In this document: positions 11,464-24,912 of the stretch, piece by piece
Layout: the number at the start of each line of letters is the position of its first letter
Position numbering within the stretch: the stretch's first letter is position 1
NCBI GenBank assembly: GCA_004352715.1
Contig: SCFE01000005.1
Span: forward strand, 677,556 to 741,555
Length of the DNA stretch: 64,000 nt
Origin: Hofstenia miamia
Lineage: Eukaryota > Xenacoelomorpha > Acoela
Reading direction: 5' to 3'
Made by a program: the position numbers and the translations under genes
Notes under the pieces: model-generated
The model's database searches: none
What the model was told of the DNA's origin: nothing
Seen by the model: only the letters and a program-made list of their open reading frames with translations

Positions 11464-14400
11464 TAAACTAAGCATGAAAATGAAGACAAGGCAATTTGGT
11501 GTTTTTATATTTTAGTGAGTTATGAGTGTTTAAAAGTTTTTTTACAGAAACCATCGGAAATTGCAAAAATGCCTGGTTTTTTTTAGGATTAATTAACAAT
11601 ATGAAAACAACATTCATTAGGTTTTTTGGTTTGATAAAGGTTGATTTAATTGGCATCACAAGATTATTTTTTTCAGGAAGGCAATGCTTAGCTTCAAAAC
11701 ATTTTAATGCGAATTATGTATATGGCGGTAAAAATGCAAATAGTGTAAGACTACCCAATTGTGTTTTAAGGTACAAAGACCCCGCAATATTGCTAAAGGC
11801 CAATAATTAAGAACAAAAACGAAAAAAATTTCAATAAATTGATTTTTAATAAGGTTCAACGGTTTTACTTGATGTAGTGTAATTATGAGTTCAAAATAGG
11901 GCTCTCTGGAACTATTCAGTGCAGTGGGATTTAGTGGTCCCAATCCCTTCATATTACGATACCTCAACGCAACTACTAGTGAATATCAGATACTAGTTGG
12001 CTTTCAAAATATAATTAATTCCCATTCATGCAAAGGCTGTTGTTGTTAATCGTTCATGCAATAAAGGTACAAGTTTGAGTACACAAGTGATTTTTAGGTA
12101 CATGTATTTCAGTGCAGAACCTGAATTCTTATGTGTGATATTTCACTGTTTATTATAACTGATAGTGACAAAAATTTCATGAGAATAAATTACGCGGCAA
12201 TTGAAAATTTGAAAATAAATATCATGCCAACTTCTTCGACCTTTTATATTCTTTACCTAAGCATGGCTTTTATAATGAGGAAGATCTTGATAATAAAATA
12301 ATTGTCATGAGGAAATGTCTACAAAGGAAGCGACTCTTGCATGTTCGTAATACCTGCTTAACTTCAAAGTCCATGTTTGATAATGTCAATGGAGAATTTG
12401 TTAATAGAACAAAGTTAATCCACAATTGAGAGTCTGCACCCCATGGAAAAAATCCTAATCAAATATCTCACACCTATTTTGTAAAAAATTACTGATTGAT
12501 TTGCATGGTCTGCTATTCTTTGGCTTTAGAATAGGCAATTAGGCACGTAATTTCAATTCAAACATCTTAGAAAAATTAAGTGATAATACAAAAATTGAAT
12601 TTTTTAACTTAAATATTTTAAGAGCTTGAGATTGTTTAGCTTGAAACACTGCTTTCCAAATTGATTTTGGTAAGTTTCCCGAGACTAATAAATAGAAAGT
12701 GGGTAAAATCTGAATAACTAACATTGAAATATCATGCGGTTGTCCCTTTACTGCAATTGCAGATTGTTTTGTTTATAAGCTACGCAATCGTAATTTGTGC
12801 TAAATTTACAGCGTTCAGAATTTTCTTTTGCATTATTTTATTTTGGAAATGAGAAAATATGGAAACACAAAGTGCCGACGTCACGTCTACTATTCGTTTT
12901 AGTTTTCTCTAATTTATTGTGATGTTTTGAATTGACGCAAGTCATGTACAATACATTTATGATATGTTTAAATTTTGGAGTAAGGTTTTATGGTTTATTA
13001 GTAAATTTAAAGCAATAAAAATGAGTTTTTGAATAATTAATTTGAGATTAATTGTTGTTTACACTCACTATACGGTTAAAGGCCCGAATTACAATTTAAT
13101 TTAAAATGAATTGTTTTGTTTTTAATAATTAATAAGATAAATATTACCTAAATGGCGGTTTCTTATGAGGCGAATAAACGTTTTATAAGCTTTTTCAAAT
13201 AAAATTCCATTTCCTTTAGAGAAGTTCTTTCATGATTCCTCGAATTTCTTCGAATTGAAAATCGGTGATGAAGAAGTACCATGTCAAATATCAATGAAAA
13301 AACATTTGAATTATTTTGTTAGTAAAATTATTAGAGTAAACTAAATTTTTTGGTTCTTTAATGCGAATTTTAAATTTTAAAATGGGGAAAATTCAAAAGA
13401 TTGAAAACCGTTTAATCATATGTTTTTACGAAATACACATAGACTGGTTTTGCCTGGTATATATTAATATTTTCGAGGTTCTACTGTTAATGTTCGGTTC
13501 GGATTTGATAGCCTCTACTTGTTCCTACGTTTGCTTCAAGGTAGTGCTTTTGTAGCAAGATTTTTAGGTAATCTAGTTGCGTTTATATTTTTTTCAGGCT
13601 TGACAGGAAAATAAGGTGCCTGTTATAAAGCGCTGTTTGAACCACTGTTTATTTCCTTTTTTTNTTTTTTTAAAATTGTTGTATTATATATTATAATTAT
13701 AGGAAATAATCTGTTGTACTACTATTGTCTTGCCTTTTCACATCCTGATGCCGTAGAACCCGTCTTCAGGCCATTCGACAAAATTCGCTGCAAACTGATG
13801 GAAATTTGCTGTTTGTGACGCGTATGAGTGAAACTTAATAGCTTCTTCCTACGGAGCAAATACTTCTTTTGATATCGAAAGAAGTGGTTTTCTATTCCAA
13901 ATGGGTTTTTGCAAAACCTGTTTTTCAGATATATTTGAGAAATCATTATTATTAATTCCTCGTAACTCCATCATTAGATGTGCAATTTTTCTAAGTCATG
14001 TCGCAGCTGCATTTCGATATATTTCATTTCAATAATTCGATGGAGATAACGTGATAGCAATGTCATTCATTCAAAATTTAACCGAATTATGAATTGGTTC
14101 TAGATATCTACTCATGTACCTACAGTTAGCTATTAACTACAGTGAAAATTGTAATTGGTTCACATTCAACTTATCTTGTGATTAATGTGTGAAGTCTTCA
14201 TTTTCAGCGTTCTTAACTGACCGAATTTAAACGGCATATTGGCGCGGTGTTATCTTTAAAATATAGTGTCGGCTCCTGACCAAGTTTTTATGCAAATTTG
14301 TGGTTTGATTATCTAATAATGGCCAAATTGTTGCAGAAAGTTTTCACTGTCTCGTGATTTTCAAAGAAATTATTGATACGGCACCTTTTTATTGTACAAT

Positions 14401-16049
14401 ATTTTAGTTGACGCTACTTGTCTAGCAATCATAAATCGCTAACTGCTCGGTTTAAGACAAAAGAATGTCTGTCTCAGTAATCAATTATTTTGACTGGTTT
14501 AGAACATTGAGTTATAAATCCAAGTGAACGTGGTCATTGAGGAATATAGGTTTTTAACTATATTCTACACTATTTTGCTTTAGCTGAATTTTGAAGAATT
14601 AATTCTATTTCAAACAGTGGTTTCAAAACGTTATACCACACACATGGAGTGCTACTTGATTTTTATTCATTATATATGATTTATTTTCAGAATAGCATAT
14701 CTCTGTGCAGTTAATTTTCAAAAGTTAAATGATGCCTAGTGTTTGAATTACAAAACTTGTAGTTCTTTGGCTCTTGTGAAGAAATATAAGCCATGATCTT
14801 GGTTATTAATGAAGCGATAAATTGTTTTGGATAGCGCACTCTACATAATTTATATTATTAATTTTGCTTGAAGGTCAGTACTCTCTGTCATCTCACCCAT
14901 AAAAATTTAAAAGCAAAAGGTAATCTAATCGGAGCACAGTAGCGGCCTTATAAGACTGTATAATGTTGCAGACAATTCATTACGAATAACAAAAGAGAGA
15001 ATTATAAATTTATTTTCCTTTATCATTTGTCATTTAACTGCAGAAAGACTTGTCATAGGCATATGGTTTCACCTGCTCTGAATTTTGGGATGATATTTAT
15101 TGAAGGATAGTTAGACGGGGTCCTTTTTAAAGATAATTGAATATAACTAAATTTTTAATGAGAGTAAGCAAATAAAGTTATTATTATTCCTACAATGGAT
15201 TTAATCGTACCTCTCTTGCCATTTTACCACGTTCTAAATATTGATTGTAAATATGAATTTTTGAATACAGGCCATGGTGTAAAATGCTTTTGTAACAATA
15301 ACACCAGCTGTACAGCATACGCGCGTTCAAAATTTCTGCAAATTGTCTTTATCGACGCAAATTGTTTGCCTTGTTTAATTTTTAATCAGGTAGAAATGCT
15401 TACTGTATAGCAATGAGCCAATTGGCGCCATAATTCTTCGAACATATTTTACGCATTGCGAGTATTATTTGAACTTTGTTTTAAAGCCGCATGTCAATAC
15501 TTTCAACGTTTAGATGTATCGATTTTAGAAGATGAAAAAGTCCAATATAACTAACTGCTCAATCATTATGACTGCTTTTTCAAAGTTATCTTACCAATAT
15601 GAAAGTCAAAGCAATTTATTGCAGAACTTTTTTGTCAAAGAGTTTGAAAGTTATGCATATGATGCCCTTTCATTGTAGTATTAACAATTACTGCAGAAAA
15701 TTTTAAAAGAACTTATCCTTTTACTAACTTGAATCCAACATTTTAAACCCAATTTCCAGGCCCATTTTGAAATTCTGAAATTGTTGGGCATTGACCCATT
15801 TATTTGTGAATGGTAAAAATTTATACTAAAGTTCATGTGTATTGCTGAATATCAACTATTTTTTGATGATAATTCAAATTTCTTAAATTCATTCAGATTA
15901 CGTCAAGAATTAAGATTCAAATGGATTTTAATTCTTATGAGAGCAACAGCTAACTGCAACTATTTCCTTTTCGATAGATAAAACCGGCCGTCTGTGGGCG
16001 TTCCCGGAAATTTTAAGGTAGGAATCATCAAGATGAGAAAATGTAGGCG

Positions 16050-16226
16050 GAGAAACCCAAGGTTGGAAAACTTAAGGCAAGAGAATCACGGTTAGGGTTA
16101 TGATTTGCATTGATATCAAATTGCACGATATTGATTTGTTAAATTTTTTGACGGTCTTAATATTCTCCAACTTGAATTTTCATGCCTTAAACATTCCGAT
16201 CTTGAGTTTTCCACCTTGAGGTTTTA
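16050..16226. repeat. Possible imperfect fold-back (inverted repeat)
   Basis: The left arm GAAACCCAAGGTTGGAAAAC (16051 onward) is imperfectly complementary to the right arm ending near 16226, whose reverse complement reads AAACCTCAAGGTGGAAAACT. The loop is about 110 bp. Mismatches are frequent and no target duplication was seen. Confidence 0.35.
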
Positions 16227-17407
16227 CAATGTATGGCACAGGTACTTGACATATTAATGCGTCACTTTCTATTCCTTCTTAGATCAGTTTTTCCATGCTT
16301 GGCATGATCGTTCAAACTCAAGACTTTTTGTAAACAGCATTTTCGAATCAGTTGCAATCCACTGTGCATTTAACTATAACTGCATGATGTCAGTTTAAAA
16401 ATATTTTGAGTTTAAGTTTATCGCCATCTTAATTGTGAAATAATTTCAAATTATTTATTTTGCCAAGCATCACAAACTATTTCAAAATATTATTGTAATG
16501 GCGTCTAGACCACAAGGGAGCAGTAATATCATTAGAACCTAAACCATTTAATTGCTGTGAGCGAACGGAATTTCTTTTAAGTTTAATTTGTCGCATGGGT
16601 CCATATAATGATGTTTCAGCTAATTTGACCATTTACATTCCCACATTCACCTCATCAATCGTATTCAGTTTGACTAAAATCGCATCATGCCCTGCTTTAT
16701 GTGTTGTTAAGTAAGTTGACTATTTCTAAAAAAATAATGAAGGCTTATATTATTTGGCAGGCGCACTCACAATTTTTGAAATTTAATTTCAAGAAATTTT
16801 TATTGGTTTTCAAAGTAGTCCATAGTTTTATCATATAAACTTTAATGAACAGTAATGTCAACTTTTATGTTCGAAGTGCATTTCGAAAATATTTCTTTAC
16901 CGATTTTATAAAATCCAATCGTGATGACAAAGGTGTGTGCTTCATCACATTATAGTGAAAATGGCGTTATTTTCATGAAAGGACTTATTTTAAATTTTAT
17001 TACAAACAATATTTTACTATAAGAAAGAATCGGGGTTAAGAATTTTTAAGTTTTTCCAACTTCTCATTTGTCGTGAAAGGCAGAAAATTATATCGACTTT
17101 CCCGTAATTAATTATTTTTACAATATTTGATGAATTTGTTAAAGATATTCACAAAAAATTTCTTCGTTATTTTTTAAGATATTTTGGTTATGCCTGTATT
17201 AATTTTCTATGAAATTGCACAGGTTTTGCAAAAGTCTTTTTAATTCCATGTTTCCCCATATGAATTATCGTTACACATGCGCACTTGTTTTAATCGGAGT
17301 TTTAAAATATGCTTTACTAAGCTTTGGGAGAATTCCGTGCGAATATTTATACCATTGATTTCCAATATTGACATCTTTATTGTTCAATTTCAATTGTGGT
17401 GCATAAA

Positions 17408-17456
17408 GATGGTGTTCTACGATCGCAAAGGAAATGACAGCTTTATTGGAGGCAAG
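17408..17456 (+). other. Possible orphan 5' coding exon
   Basis: ATG at 17410 opens MVFYDRKGNDSFIGG and runs into a strong donor AA|GTAAGT near 17457. Codons are less AT-biased than the neighbourhood. No partner exon was found on this strand nearby, so it may be chance. Confidence 0.2.
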
Positions 17457-17761
17457 TAAGTGCGACTGATTGATAGTCGAACGACAGGTAGCGCATGGAA
17501 ATCTTTAGTCGCTACACCTTTGTCAACAGAGTCTTTAGAGTTACGCAGGATGCACAACAACAAACTAGCTCTGTCATCCGTTGATGTGTTGTTCCAATAT
17601 CATTATAGATTTCTCTTTGAATCTCCCTATTATTTATTGTCTAACTTAAGCTAATCGACCGCTTGCTTATTAATTTAGGATACTCTCGACGTAGGAAACA
17701 ACCTCTCACTTAAAAATTGTCATGTAAATTATTTTTTGCTAAACGTGGCGCCACGGTTTCC

Positions 17762-17766
<5 letters not shown>

Positions 17767-17796
<30 letters not shown>

Positions 17797-17857
17797 NNNN
17801 NNNNNNNNNNNNNNNNNNNNNNNNNNNNNNNNNNNNNNNNNNNNNNNNNNNNNNNNN

Positions 17858-17886
<29 letters not shown>
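17767..17886. repeat. (TA)n microsatellite with a 61-N gap
   Basis: TA repeats on both sides of N 17797-17857. Confidence 0.9.
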
Positions 17887-17891
<5 letters not shown>

Positions 17892-18469
17892 CATATACAT
17901 ATATGTTTTTGATTAAATTTAAAATTTCGCGAAGCTGTGTTAATGTCTTGCAAATCCACTCATTACAAATAATATTCTAATTTTTAATTTTTTTCAATGT
18001 ATATAAATATCGTATACTAAAAAATATTCGATAGACACAAAAAATATTTTTTATACTAATTTTACACTACTTTCTCAAGAGTTTTATCTGATAATTTACA
18101 TAGATTTTGGTAAAAAAAGGTCAACTGAATAAGGAACTCAAAAATAAATTTATTTAAAATCAGTTATTCGTTTTTGGAATACTGAAAACAAAGGAAACAA
18201 TTGCAATTATATATTGAAGGAACCTCAGCCATGTATGAATATAGTTAGAGTCTGGATACAACCATACGGTAATCCCGTTTAGTATGAAAGTTTTATGAGA
18301 GCCAAGTTAGACCAAATCATATCATGGACTTTTTTTCGTAAACATCCATTATTCCTTTTTGTGAAATCTTGCAGATAAACAAACATTAACACAATACCTC
18401 TTTGGCGGGCGTGTAATTAGTGAAGATCTACGAAATTATGTCATAGTTGCTCATAAAGGCGGGAAAGTT

Positions 18470-19130
18470 ATTGGAAATAATATAATATACATTTTTCGAA
18501 AATTGCATCTATCATTCGTAAAAGAAAAAAAATTCTGAATCAGCGTCATAGAGACTCTGTTAAGAAAATTCCACCAAGGACCCTTGAATAAGATAACAAA
18601 AGTCATTGCAAAAAATCCCCATTCTGTAAGAATTAAACTGATTGCAGAACCTGAAAGAGTTGGGTTAAGATATATTAATCAAATGATAACAAGCGCATTG
18701 AAGGAGTGTGTATAAAGAGTTTAGAAATTAAAAAATGCCCTTAAAATGAAACGGCATGAAAAGGCGACAATGAGGTTTGCCAAAATTTATTTCGAAAGCG
18801 TGGAAGCTTTTCCAACAACACTATTTTGTCAGATGAAGGCATAATTACAAATGACCTGTATAGAAAAAAGAGGGTGAGGCATTCAAACCAAAGAATGTCG
18901 TACTTGCTATTAAATTTTAAGGCGGTAGTATTATCGTTTGAGCCTGCTTTTCGTAGCTTGTAGCTGAGAAGATTTGTGTTGTTACGAACCGAATGGTTTT
19001 TAACATTTACAGGAGTATTTTGCAGCAAAGACTCTGCTGATGAGCTGGAATTTGAAGAGGTATACGAGTTCAAATGGACTATATTACTGGAAATGTCTAC
19101 TCTAAGCTTGTTTCCATGTATGGAAGGTGT
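18470..19130 (+). pseudogene. Fossil IS630/Tc1/mariner-family transposase
   Basis: Fragments in several frames follow the order of a Tc1-type transposase. A helix-turn-helix-like segment (KIPPRTLNKITKVIAKNPHS, then IKLIAEPERVGLRYINQMIT) begins near 18565. Next come MRFAKIYFE near 18770, then ILSDEGIITNDLYRKKR about 18820-18875 in a shifted frame, resembling the first DDE aspartate block, and finally FNIYRSILQQRL near 19000. Stops and shifts throughout show it is long dead. No terminal repeats were found. Confidence 0.5.
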
Positions 19131-20475
19131 TTACACACAGCAGTGGGTAAGAAATAATACGCCACCAAAAATATATGTTATGTATCGAATACTTTACCCC
19201 ATTTTTTGGATAAATAAACTGATTAATTATAAATTATTTTATGTTTTAAGCTGAGATGTTAAGTCATTTTCAAATGCTTAAATTAATTTTTTTGGTAATT
19301 TTTTAATCCTTTTTCAATATTGAATAAAATAAAAAAGGCGAATTCTAAACTGCTCTACCATGTTTTTGGAATATGAGTGTTTGCTTTTTTCCGAGGCTAA
19401 TCACATTATCTCCAACGTTTGATGATTAAATATAATATATTAATGGAAAACTTTTTATATAATGGACTTTTTTGTTGATTTGTTTTCTGAAGCTCAAAGA
19501 GATAGATTTGGTAATGACTGTTTTTGATTTATGAAATAACACCAATAAATCTGTGTAGATTAACTAATTTCGACATGTAGATGACATTTTCAATTCTGTT
19601 TTAAAGCATACATCTTCCGTCAGAACAGTAATTTGGCAGTGTAAACTGTCTTTGCAAATGGATTTGGTTGACATCTATTTGCCTGCCATCCACGACCAAC
19701 AACCAATTAGTTTCTGCATCACGACATTTCTTATTAATAAATATCGTTTAACCAATCCCTACAACAAATGCAATGCTCTACTGTCTTGCCAAAATTCTGC
19801 TGTAGTCGATATTTTGTAAAGGAATTTAAATATTTCTAATTTGCGCAATTTAATATGTACCTTGCTCCACCTACTGGCATGTAATATTCAAAACTGAAAT
19901 TAAAATGCAAAATTGTTTTTAATATTTAATTTAAAGTAGCAAACATTATTAAATCTAGCATTTAATTCAGTCATGGAAGCACTTCACATGATAGACAAGT
20001 GGCATAGTTCAATGTTCAATCTTCTATACATTTTCTTTGAACTTTGAAATACAAACGAGTTTTGCAATTCAATTCATGGAATTTCGGATTTCTATGCAAC
20101 CGAGAACAATGTGTAGTAATGGATTTAATTTGGGTTGGTATTGTCCAAGCATTGACAATAAAGTTATTAATGTATAAATTGGCCATGTTCCATGCCACTA
20201 AAAGAATTGCATTTTTAAGACAAAAGCAAAATTTTATATTATTCTATATCTTATTATTTTTTTCATTTACTAATCCAAATTTGTATATAAAAGAGTTACA
20301 GATCTACCCTATTCATTTTTCATGTTTTTTATAAAGAAATTGAAGCAGCCTCTAACTTTTGGCATGAGAGGTGGTTGCAGAATTATGGTGTACATTCAAG
20401 AAATTTACAAAATGCTTCTTTGACTTATTATTTTTAAGAGATTCTATGAATTTGAGTTCTTCATTTGGTTCCATG
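19131..20475. other. AT-rich non-coding stretch
   Basis: Small ORFs on both strands (for example 20044-20334 and its shadow) show no recognisable domain. No repeat structure noted. Confidence 0.4.
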
Positions 20476-20483
20476 GTTCCATG

Positions 20484-20982
20484 TGGAGATGAATGCGGTG
20501 CGGTATACCGCTGTAGCGATTGACACCATTGTGGTGGTTAGCGGTAGAATTAAATCAACTTGCGATCGCATAAAAGTTACACAGATAACGTGTTTTATCT
20601 TAAGATTTTTAATCTCTAAGTATTTCTCAAAAAACTTTTTTTGAACCAAAACTAAGACATTTCACATACAAATATTAAAAGTCTTTTTTACATATTTCAT
20701 TGAAAATTTGATACTACTCTAATATAATTGAATGGAATCACAAAATACCTAAGAAATTGTCTTTAAACTTTTTTTTACGAATGATCCATAATCCTAAGAA
20801 ATAATTCAGAAATATCTATCTTTTCTTATGGTGATAGAAATAGCATTGTTGCGGTATACCGCGGTAAAATTTCATTTATTGCGGTGGCTTGCTTTGAAAA
20901 ACGGACATTGCGTTGGTTAGCGGTGAGGTTTTTTCTCTGCGGTGGAAATAATTTTAAAAAATCCGTATCGCGCTCATCTCTG
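20484..20982. mobile_element. hAT-type MITE with GCGGTATACCGC palindromes
   Basis: Ends are imperfect inverted repeats: left TGGAGATGAATGCGG, right CGCGCTCATCTCTG (reverse complement CAGAGATGAGCGCG). Flanks are 8-bp near-identical duplications, GTTCCATG (20476-20483) and GTTCAATG (20983-20990). Terminal CAGAGATG and an 8-bp duplication are typical of hAT elements. The 12-bp palindrome GCGGTATACCGC occurs near both ends (20500-20511 and 20851-20862), and GCGG-rich motifs recur. No transposase is encoded. Confidence 0.65.
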
Positions 20983-20990
20983 GTTCAATG

Positions 20991-22457
20991 TAATCCCATG
21001 ACCCTCGGCATAACTTCTACTGTTCCCAAAATTGGCAAACTTTATGAGTTATGTTCTGGAATCCGTTGTCCTAGTTTCTGGCCTTAGGCTCAAGCTCCGT
21101 GTTAGGCCCTTTCCCACAGAAATATGTAGTCCCAGATTGAACTCACTGTGCCTAATAAATCTCATGGGACTGAATGCTCCCGCAGAGCCCTATAATGAAT
21201 CCAATTTTAAATAATGTTGAAAATGTAAGGGTTTTCATCATTATTAATGGTGGCCTTCTCACAATTAATATTTCAGTAATGAATCCAACTTTGCAGACTT
21301 TGTTTAAATTTTTGTGAGCCGATTTAATAGCAAGAACAAAGGCTTTTAGCTAAGTTTGTTAACCAGGTTTTTTCGGCATGGCAAAATTCCTTTGTTGCTT
21401 TCATTGTTTTCAATCATATATACTTTGTAATACGGAAAATGTATGTCCAATTCGAAGTGCTTAGAATCTTTGGATTGCCTTGACCTAATTAGCGAAGACT
21501 TTTTAAGTCGTTTAGCGCAATTTTAACAGAATAATTATATATAAAAATTCTTTTATATAATAGCCAAAGATTTTCGAATGGGAAACAATGATGGTCGAAA
21601 TGTAACTTTAGCAAAAGTGCTTTGAGGCAATTCTTTGCAAGAAGCCGTATAATAACGAAATGGGGAAATAATTCTAATTGACAAGTTGGATGTCATTGGA
21701 TTTGCGTCAAATTACCAACCCATTCATTAGCATTTAACCAATACAATTTCAGCTATTACTTTTAATATTTTTATGTTTAGCACTCTCCATTTGAACTAAT
21801 ATAGGTAATAATGCCGGCTAATGTAACATTGGCTTCAAATTTGGTTTTATTTCAAAAAATATAACATCAACACAGCAGCCAATGAACTCTCGTCGCTTTT
21901 TGAAACGAATTCCCGTAGGAATCATGCTTGATCATGCAAGCTATGCCAACGAAATGATATCCTTAAAATTTAACGGGTCTAATTTAAAATCCAATATTTC
22001 AAAAGCGTTTCTCGTGAAAATACTGCTAAATAGAAATTACTATTTATTTTAAGTTTCATTTACACCCTCTAATTAAAGTAATTTTAACAAGAAATGACTC
22101 TATCTCAGAGAATAATGGGATGTTGAATTATTATAGCAACACATAGTGAAATTTCCAGTATAAAATATTATATAAGCTCTATGAATTTTTAAGTCTATGA
22201 GTTAATAAAATTAGGCCTTTTGCGATATAATTTGTAAAGCTATGAATCATTTTGCAATGTTTACTAATTGGTAAGCTTATTTAGAAAGAATAATCTAGAT
22301 GAAAAACAAAGGATTGAATAACAAACTCCTTTTGTTAATATAATCACAAAATATACTTCAAAAAACAACATTTTGGATTGTAACATGATATTTCTACAAA
22401 TATTTGAATGAACTATCTGCTTAGTTATGTGTTATAAAATATACATATTATCACATC

Positions 22458-22460
<3 letters not shown>
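20991..22460. other. AT-rich non-coding stretch
   Basis: Nothing recognisable. Two overlapping ORFs at 20884-21214 begin inside the MITE and have no domain signature. Confidence 0.4.
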
Positions 22461-22492
<32 letters not shown>

Positions 22493-23848
22493 CAATACTG
22501 GCCAAAAGTTTAGGAACACTTTCCAAATTTAGAATTTTTTGCATTTTACACTAGAAAACGCAATGTAGAAACGATGTGATAACACCATGTAGAAAGTAAA
22601 TAGTTAATTCAGAAAAACTCACTAATATTTTGTATGTCCGCCATTATTTGCCAAACACACAGCAATGCGATTTGACATTGGCTCGACCAGCTTTCTACAA
22701 TAATCATCAGTAATCTCTGTGCACCATACCACTTTAATTTGCTCCTTCAGATCGTCGATTGATGTTGATTGGCGCTTCCTAAGACAGTTTTGATGTGATG
22801 CCAGCAATTTTCTATGACGTTGAGGTCTGGGGAGCTTCCTGGCTAGTTCTCAAGCAGCCTAAAATCTTGTGATGCAGTCCCCTGCTTCACAACTTTGGCG
22901 CTGTGGCAAGGAGCACCATCTTGTTGTAGTACAGATGTTCCGCGAAGCTGCATAAACATGGGAACTTTCTCCTGAATTATTTTGAGGTAGGCCTTGGCTG
23001 TGACTGTCTCGTTGGGAGGAACAAAATGCAGACTAGTACGCCCATTCGCAGTTATAGCACCCCAAATCATCACAGAAGGTGCTGAGCGGACAGTTTGTTG
23101 CGTGTAACGTGTGTTGAATCTTTGGTTTCTTGGTCGTCGAACGTGTGGCCGGTATGATGTAAACTGGCAAATCTTGGATTCGTCACTAAACATTACTTGA
23201 TGCCACATCTCAGGGGTGTAGTGTAGGTATTGCCTGCAGAAGCGCAACCAGTCTCGAGTGTTCTTTGAAGACAATCGGGGTTTGGCTGCCGGTTTGCACG
23301 ATGGAAGATCAAAGGTAGTATTCAATCGACGCATAATGGTGCGTGTTGATACATTCTGCACTACCGCACCTAGATTTGCTTTGACTTCAGAAAATGAAGA
23401 GAATGGTTGATTGACGACGTAACGGTGAATGAGACGGTCAGTCTGAGGGGTTGTCACTTTTGGTCTTCCAGACCGCTTGCGAGAGGAAAAATTTTGCAGT
23501 TGCTGATAGCGAGTAACACTTTTGGATACCGAAGATACTGACACGCCCATTCTAACAGCTATAGCGTCATAATTGTACCCCTCCTCGTACAAGATATGAA
23601 TTTGAGCACGCTTTAGACAGGTGAAATTTCTCTACCACAGACACCATATTTCAAACTATAATGATAGTGCTTTTTCAGTGAAAATGTATTGTGTGTAAAT
23701 CTAAAGTTGTGTTAATTTGATTGGCTAAATGAATCTGTTGTAAATTCTAAGAAAAATTGGGAATTTCAGGAATTTTACGAAGTTTCCAGGAAATAGCATA
23801 AAACACGCTTTAGACAGGTTACTGTTCCCAAACTTTTGGCCAGTACTG
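22493..23848 (-). mobile_element. Tc1-type DNA transposon, nearly complete (1,356 bp)
   Basis: Terminal inverted repeats begin CAATACTGGCCAAAAGTTTA on the left and, reverse-complemented, CAGTACTGGCCAAAAGTTTG on the right. Both are flanked by TA (22491-22492 and 23849-23850), the Tc1/mariner target duplication. The left flank is a (TA)n microsatellite, a natural target. The single transposase gene lies on the - strand. Confidence 0.92.
22622..23647 (-). pseudogene. Tc1 transposase, inactivated by a stop and frameshifts
   Basis: This would be a DDE cut-and-paste transposase of about 340 residues acting on the flanking inverted repeats. The main open frame is 23592-22843. It contains a paired-like helix-turn-helix N-terminus (YDAIAVRMGVSVSSVSKSV), the linker SSRKRSGRPKVTT, the first aspartate block VMFSDESKI and the second VLQQDGAPCHSAK. 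A TAG then interrupts LLEN before PGSSPDLNVIENCW, which carries the third acidic residue. The stop stands where the family has tryptophan (TGG to TAG). A one-base shift follows within the next ten residues, after which the C-terminus continues at 22807-22622. The likely start ATG is at 23647, with another one-base shift after about 13 codons. All three catalytic acidic residues are still recognisable, so inactivation looks recent. Confidence 0.88.
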
Positions 23849-23850
23849 TA

Positions 23851-24867
23851 TATATACAGATTTTCTCAAAAGCATACACAGTGTATATATTAAAAAACTG
23901 TGTATTCATCAACAAATGCAATTGCGACTGATATCCACTTCCCACATGAATCAAGGATCCTTTATCTCAGCCCTAAAGTGAAATAACAAAGTCACAAAAA
24001 GCTTTCTATAACTCCAAAGATGAGAAAAGTTAGACTTTGTTTTTGAAACGATTGATTTCCTGCAATTATAGAATTGTCGAAACATGATTTCCTAACAAAA
24101 AATTTTCCCTCCACTCCTGTATTACCAACTTGCTATTATCGGACAAAAATATAGGATAGGATATAACGTAAAGCTAGAATTTTGAGTTTTCGCCTACAAT
24201 CAAGTGCTACAATGGCTGGCATCTTTAAACCACTCATGAATGGTTCAGGGCAGGCCAGGGCCCTCACTTACGTTTTTGGCAGCAACTGCTGTATGACAAA
24301 ACCTAAACATGTATTTTGGGTAATGTAAATGTAATTTTGTCTTTTAAAGCAGTTTTTGTATAATATTTACGGGAAAGGTTAACATTAACCTGGTAGTTTA
24401 TAGCTACTGCAGTTATTGGCCAATAAGTTGTTTGATATTGATTACAAAATTATTTATATAAATTGTCAGCAACATCATATATGCAAAGGAAAAATAAAAT
24501 GAATACAATTCTGAAATTTTTAGATAGTAGATAAAATATGACCTGGTGCTAAACTTTTTTCCGCTAGCTGTATTATATATATATATCACATTTTTGCTAT
24601 TTATATACTCTTTTTAAAATAGGCACTAGAGTTATTTTAATCTGATTGCACTTTATTCCTTCAATATTATGCATTTGTAGAGAATTTTAAAATCAAAATG
24701 TAATTTGGCATTTAGTTGACTTGTGCAAGCATACAAAGTGAACATTGGAAAGCCATAATGTCTCAGACGCCGGCATTTCAAAAACAATGAAATCATTTCG
24801 CAATACTATAAAGGCTAAATTTTTGCCATAACAGCAAATCACTTTAGGTTGTTATGTGGATATGTTC

Positions 24868-24912
<45 letters not shown>

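Larger units (their letters stand above)
11464..18469. other. AT-rich non-coding stretch
   Basis: No gene is recognisable on either strand. It contains a single N at 13664 within a poly-T tract, a possible fold-back at 16050-16226, a lone exon-like ORF end at 17408-17456 and a gapped (TA)n run, all listed separately. Confidence 0.45.

Noticed and set aside
16085-16100. GGTTAGGGTTA as telomere-like repeat
   Set aside because: A single occurrence is not a telomeric array.
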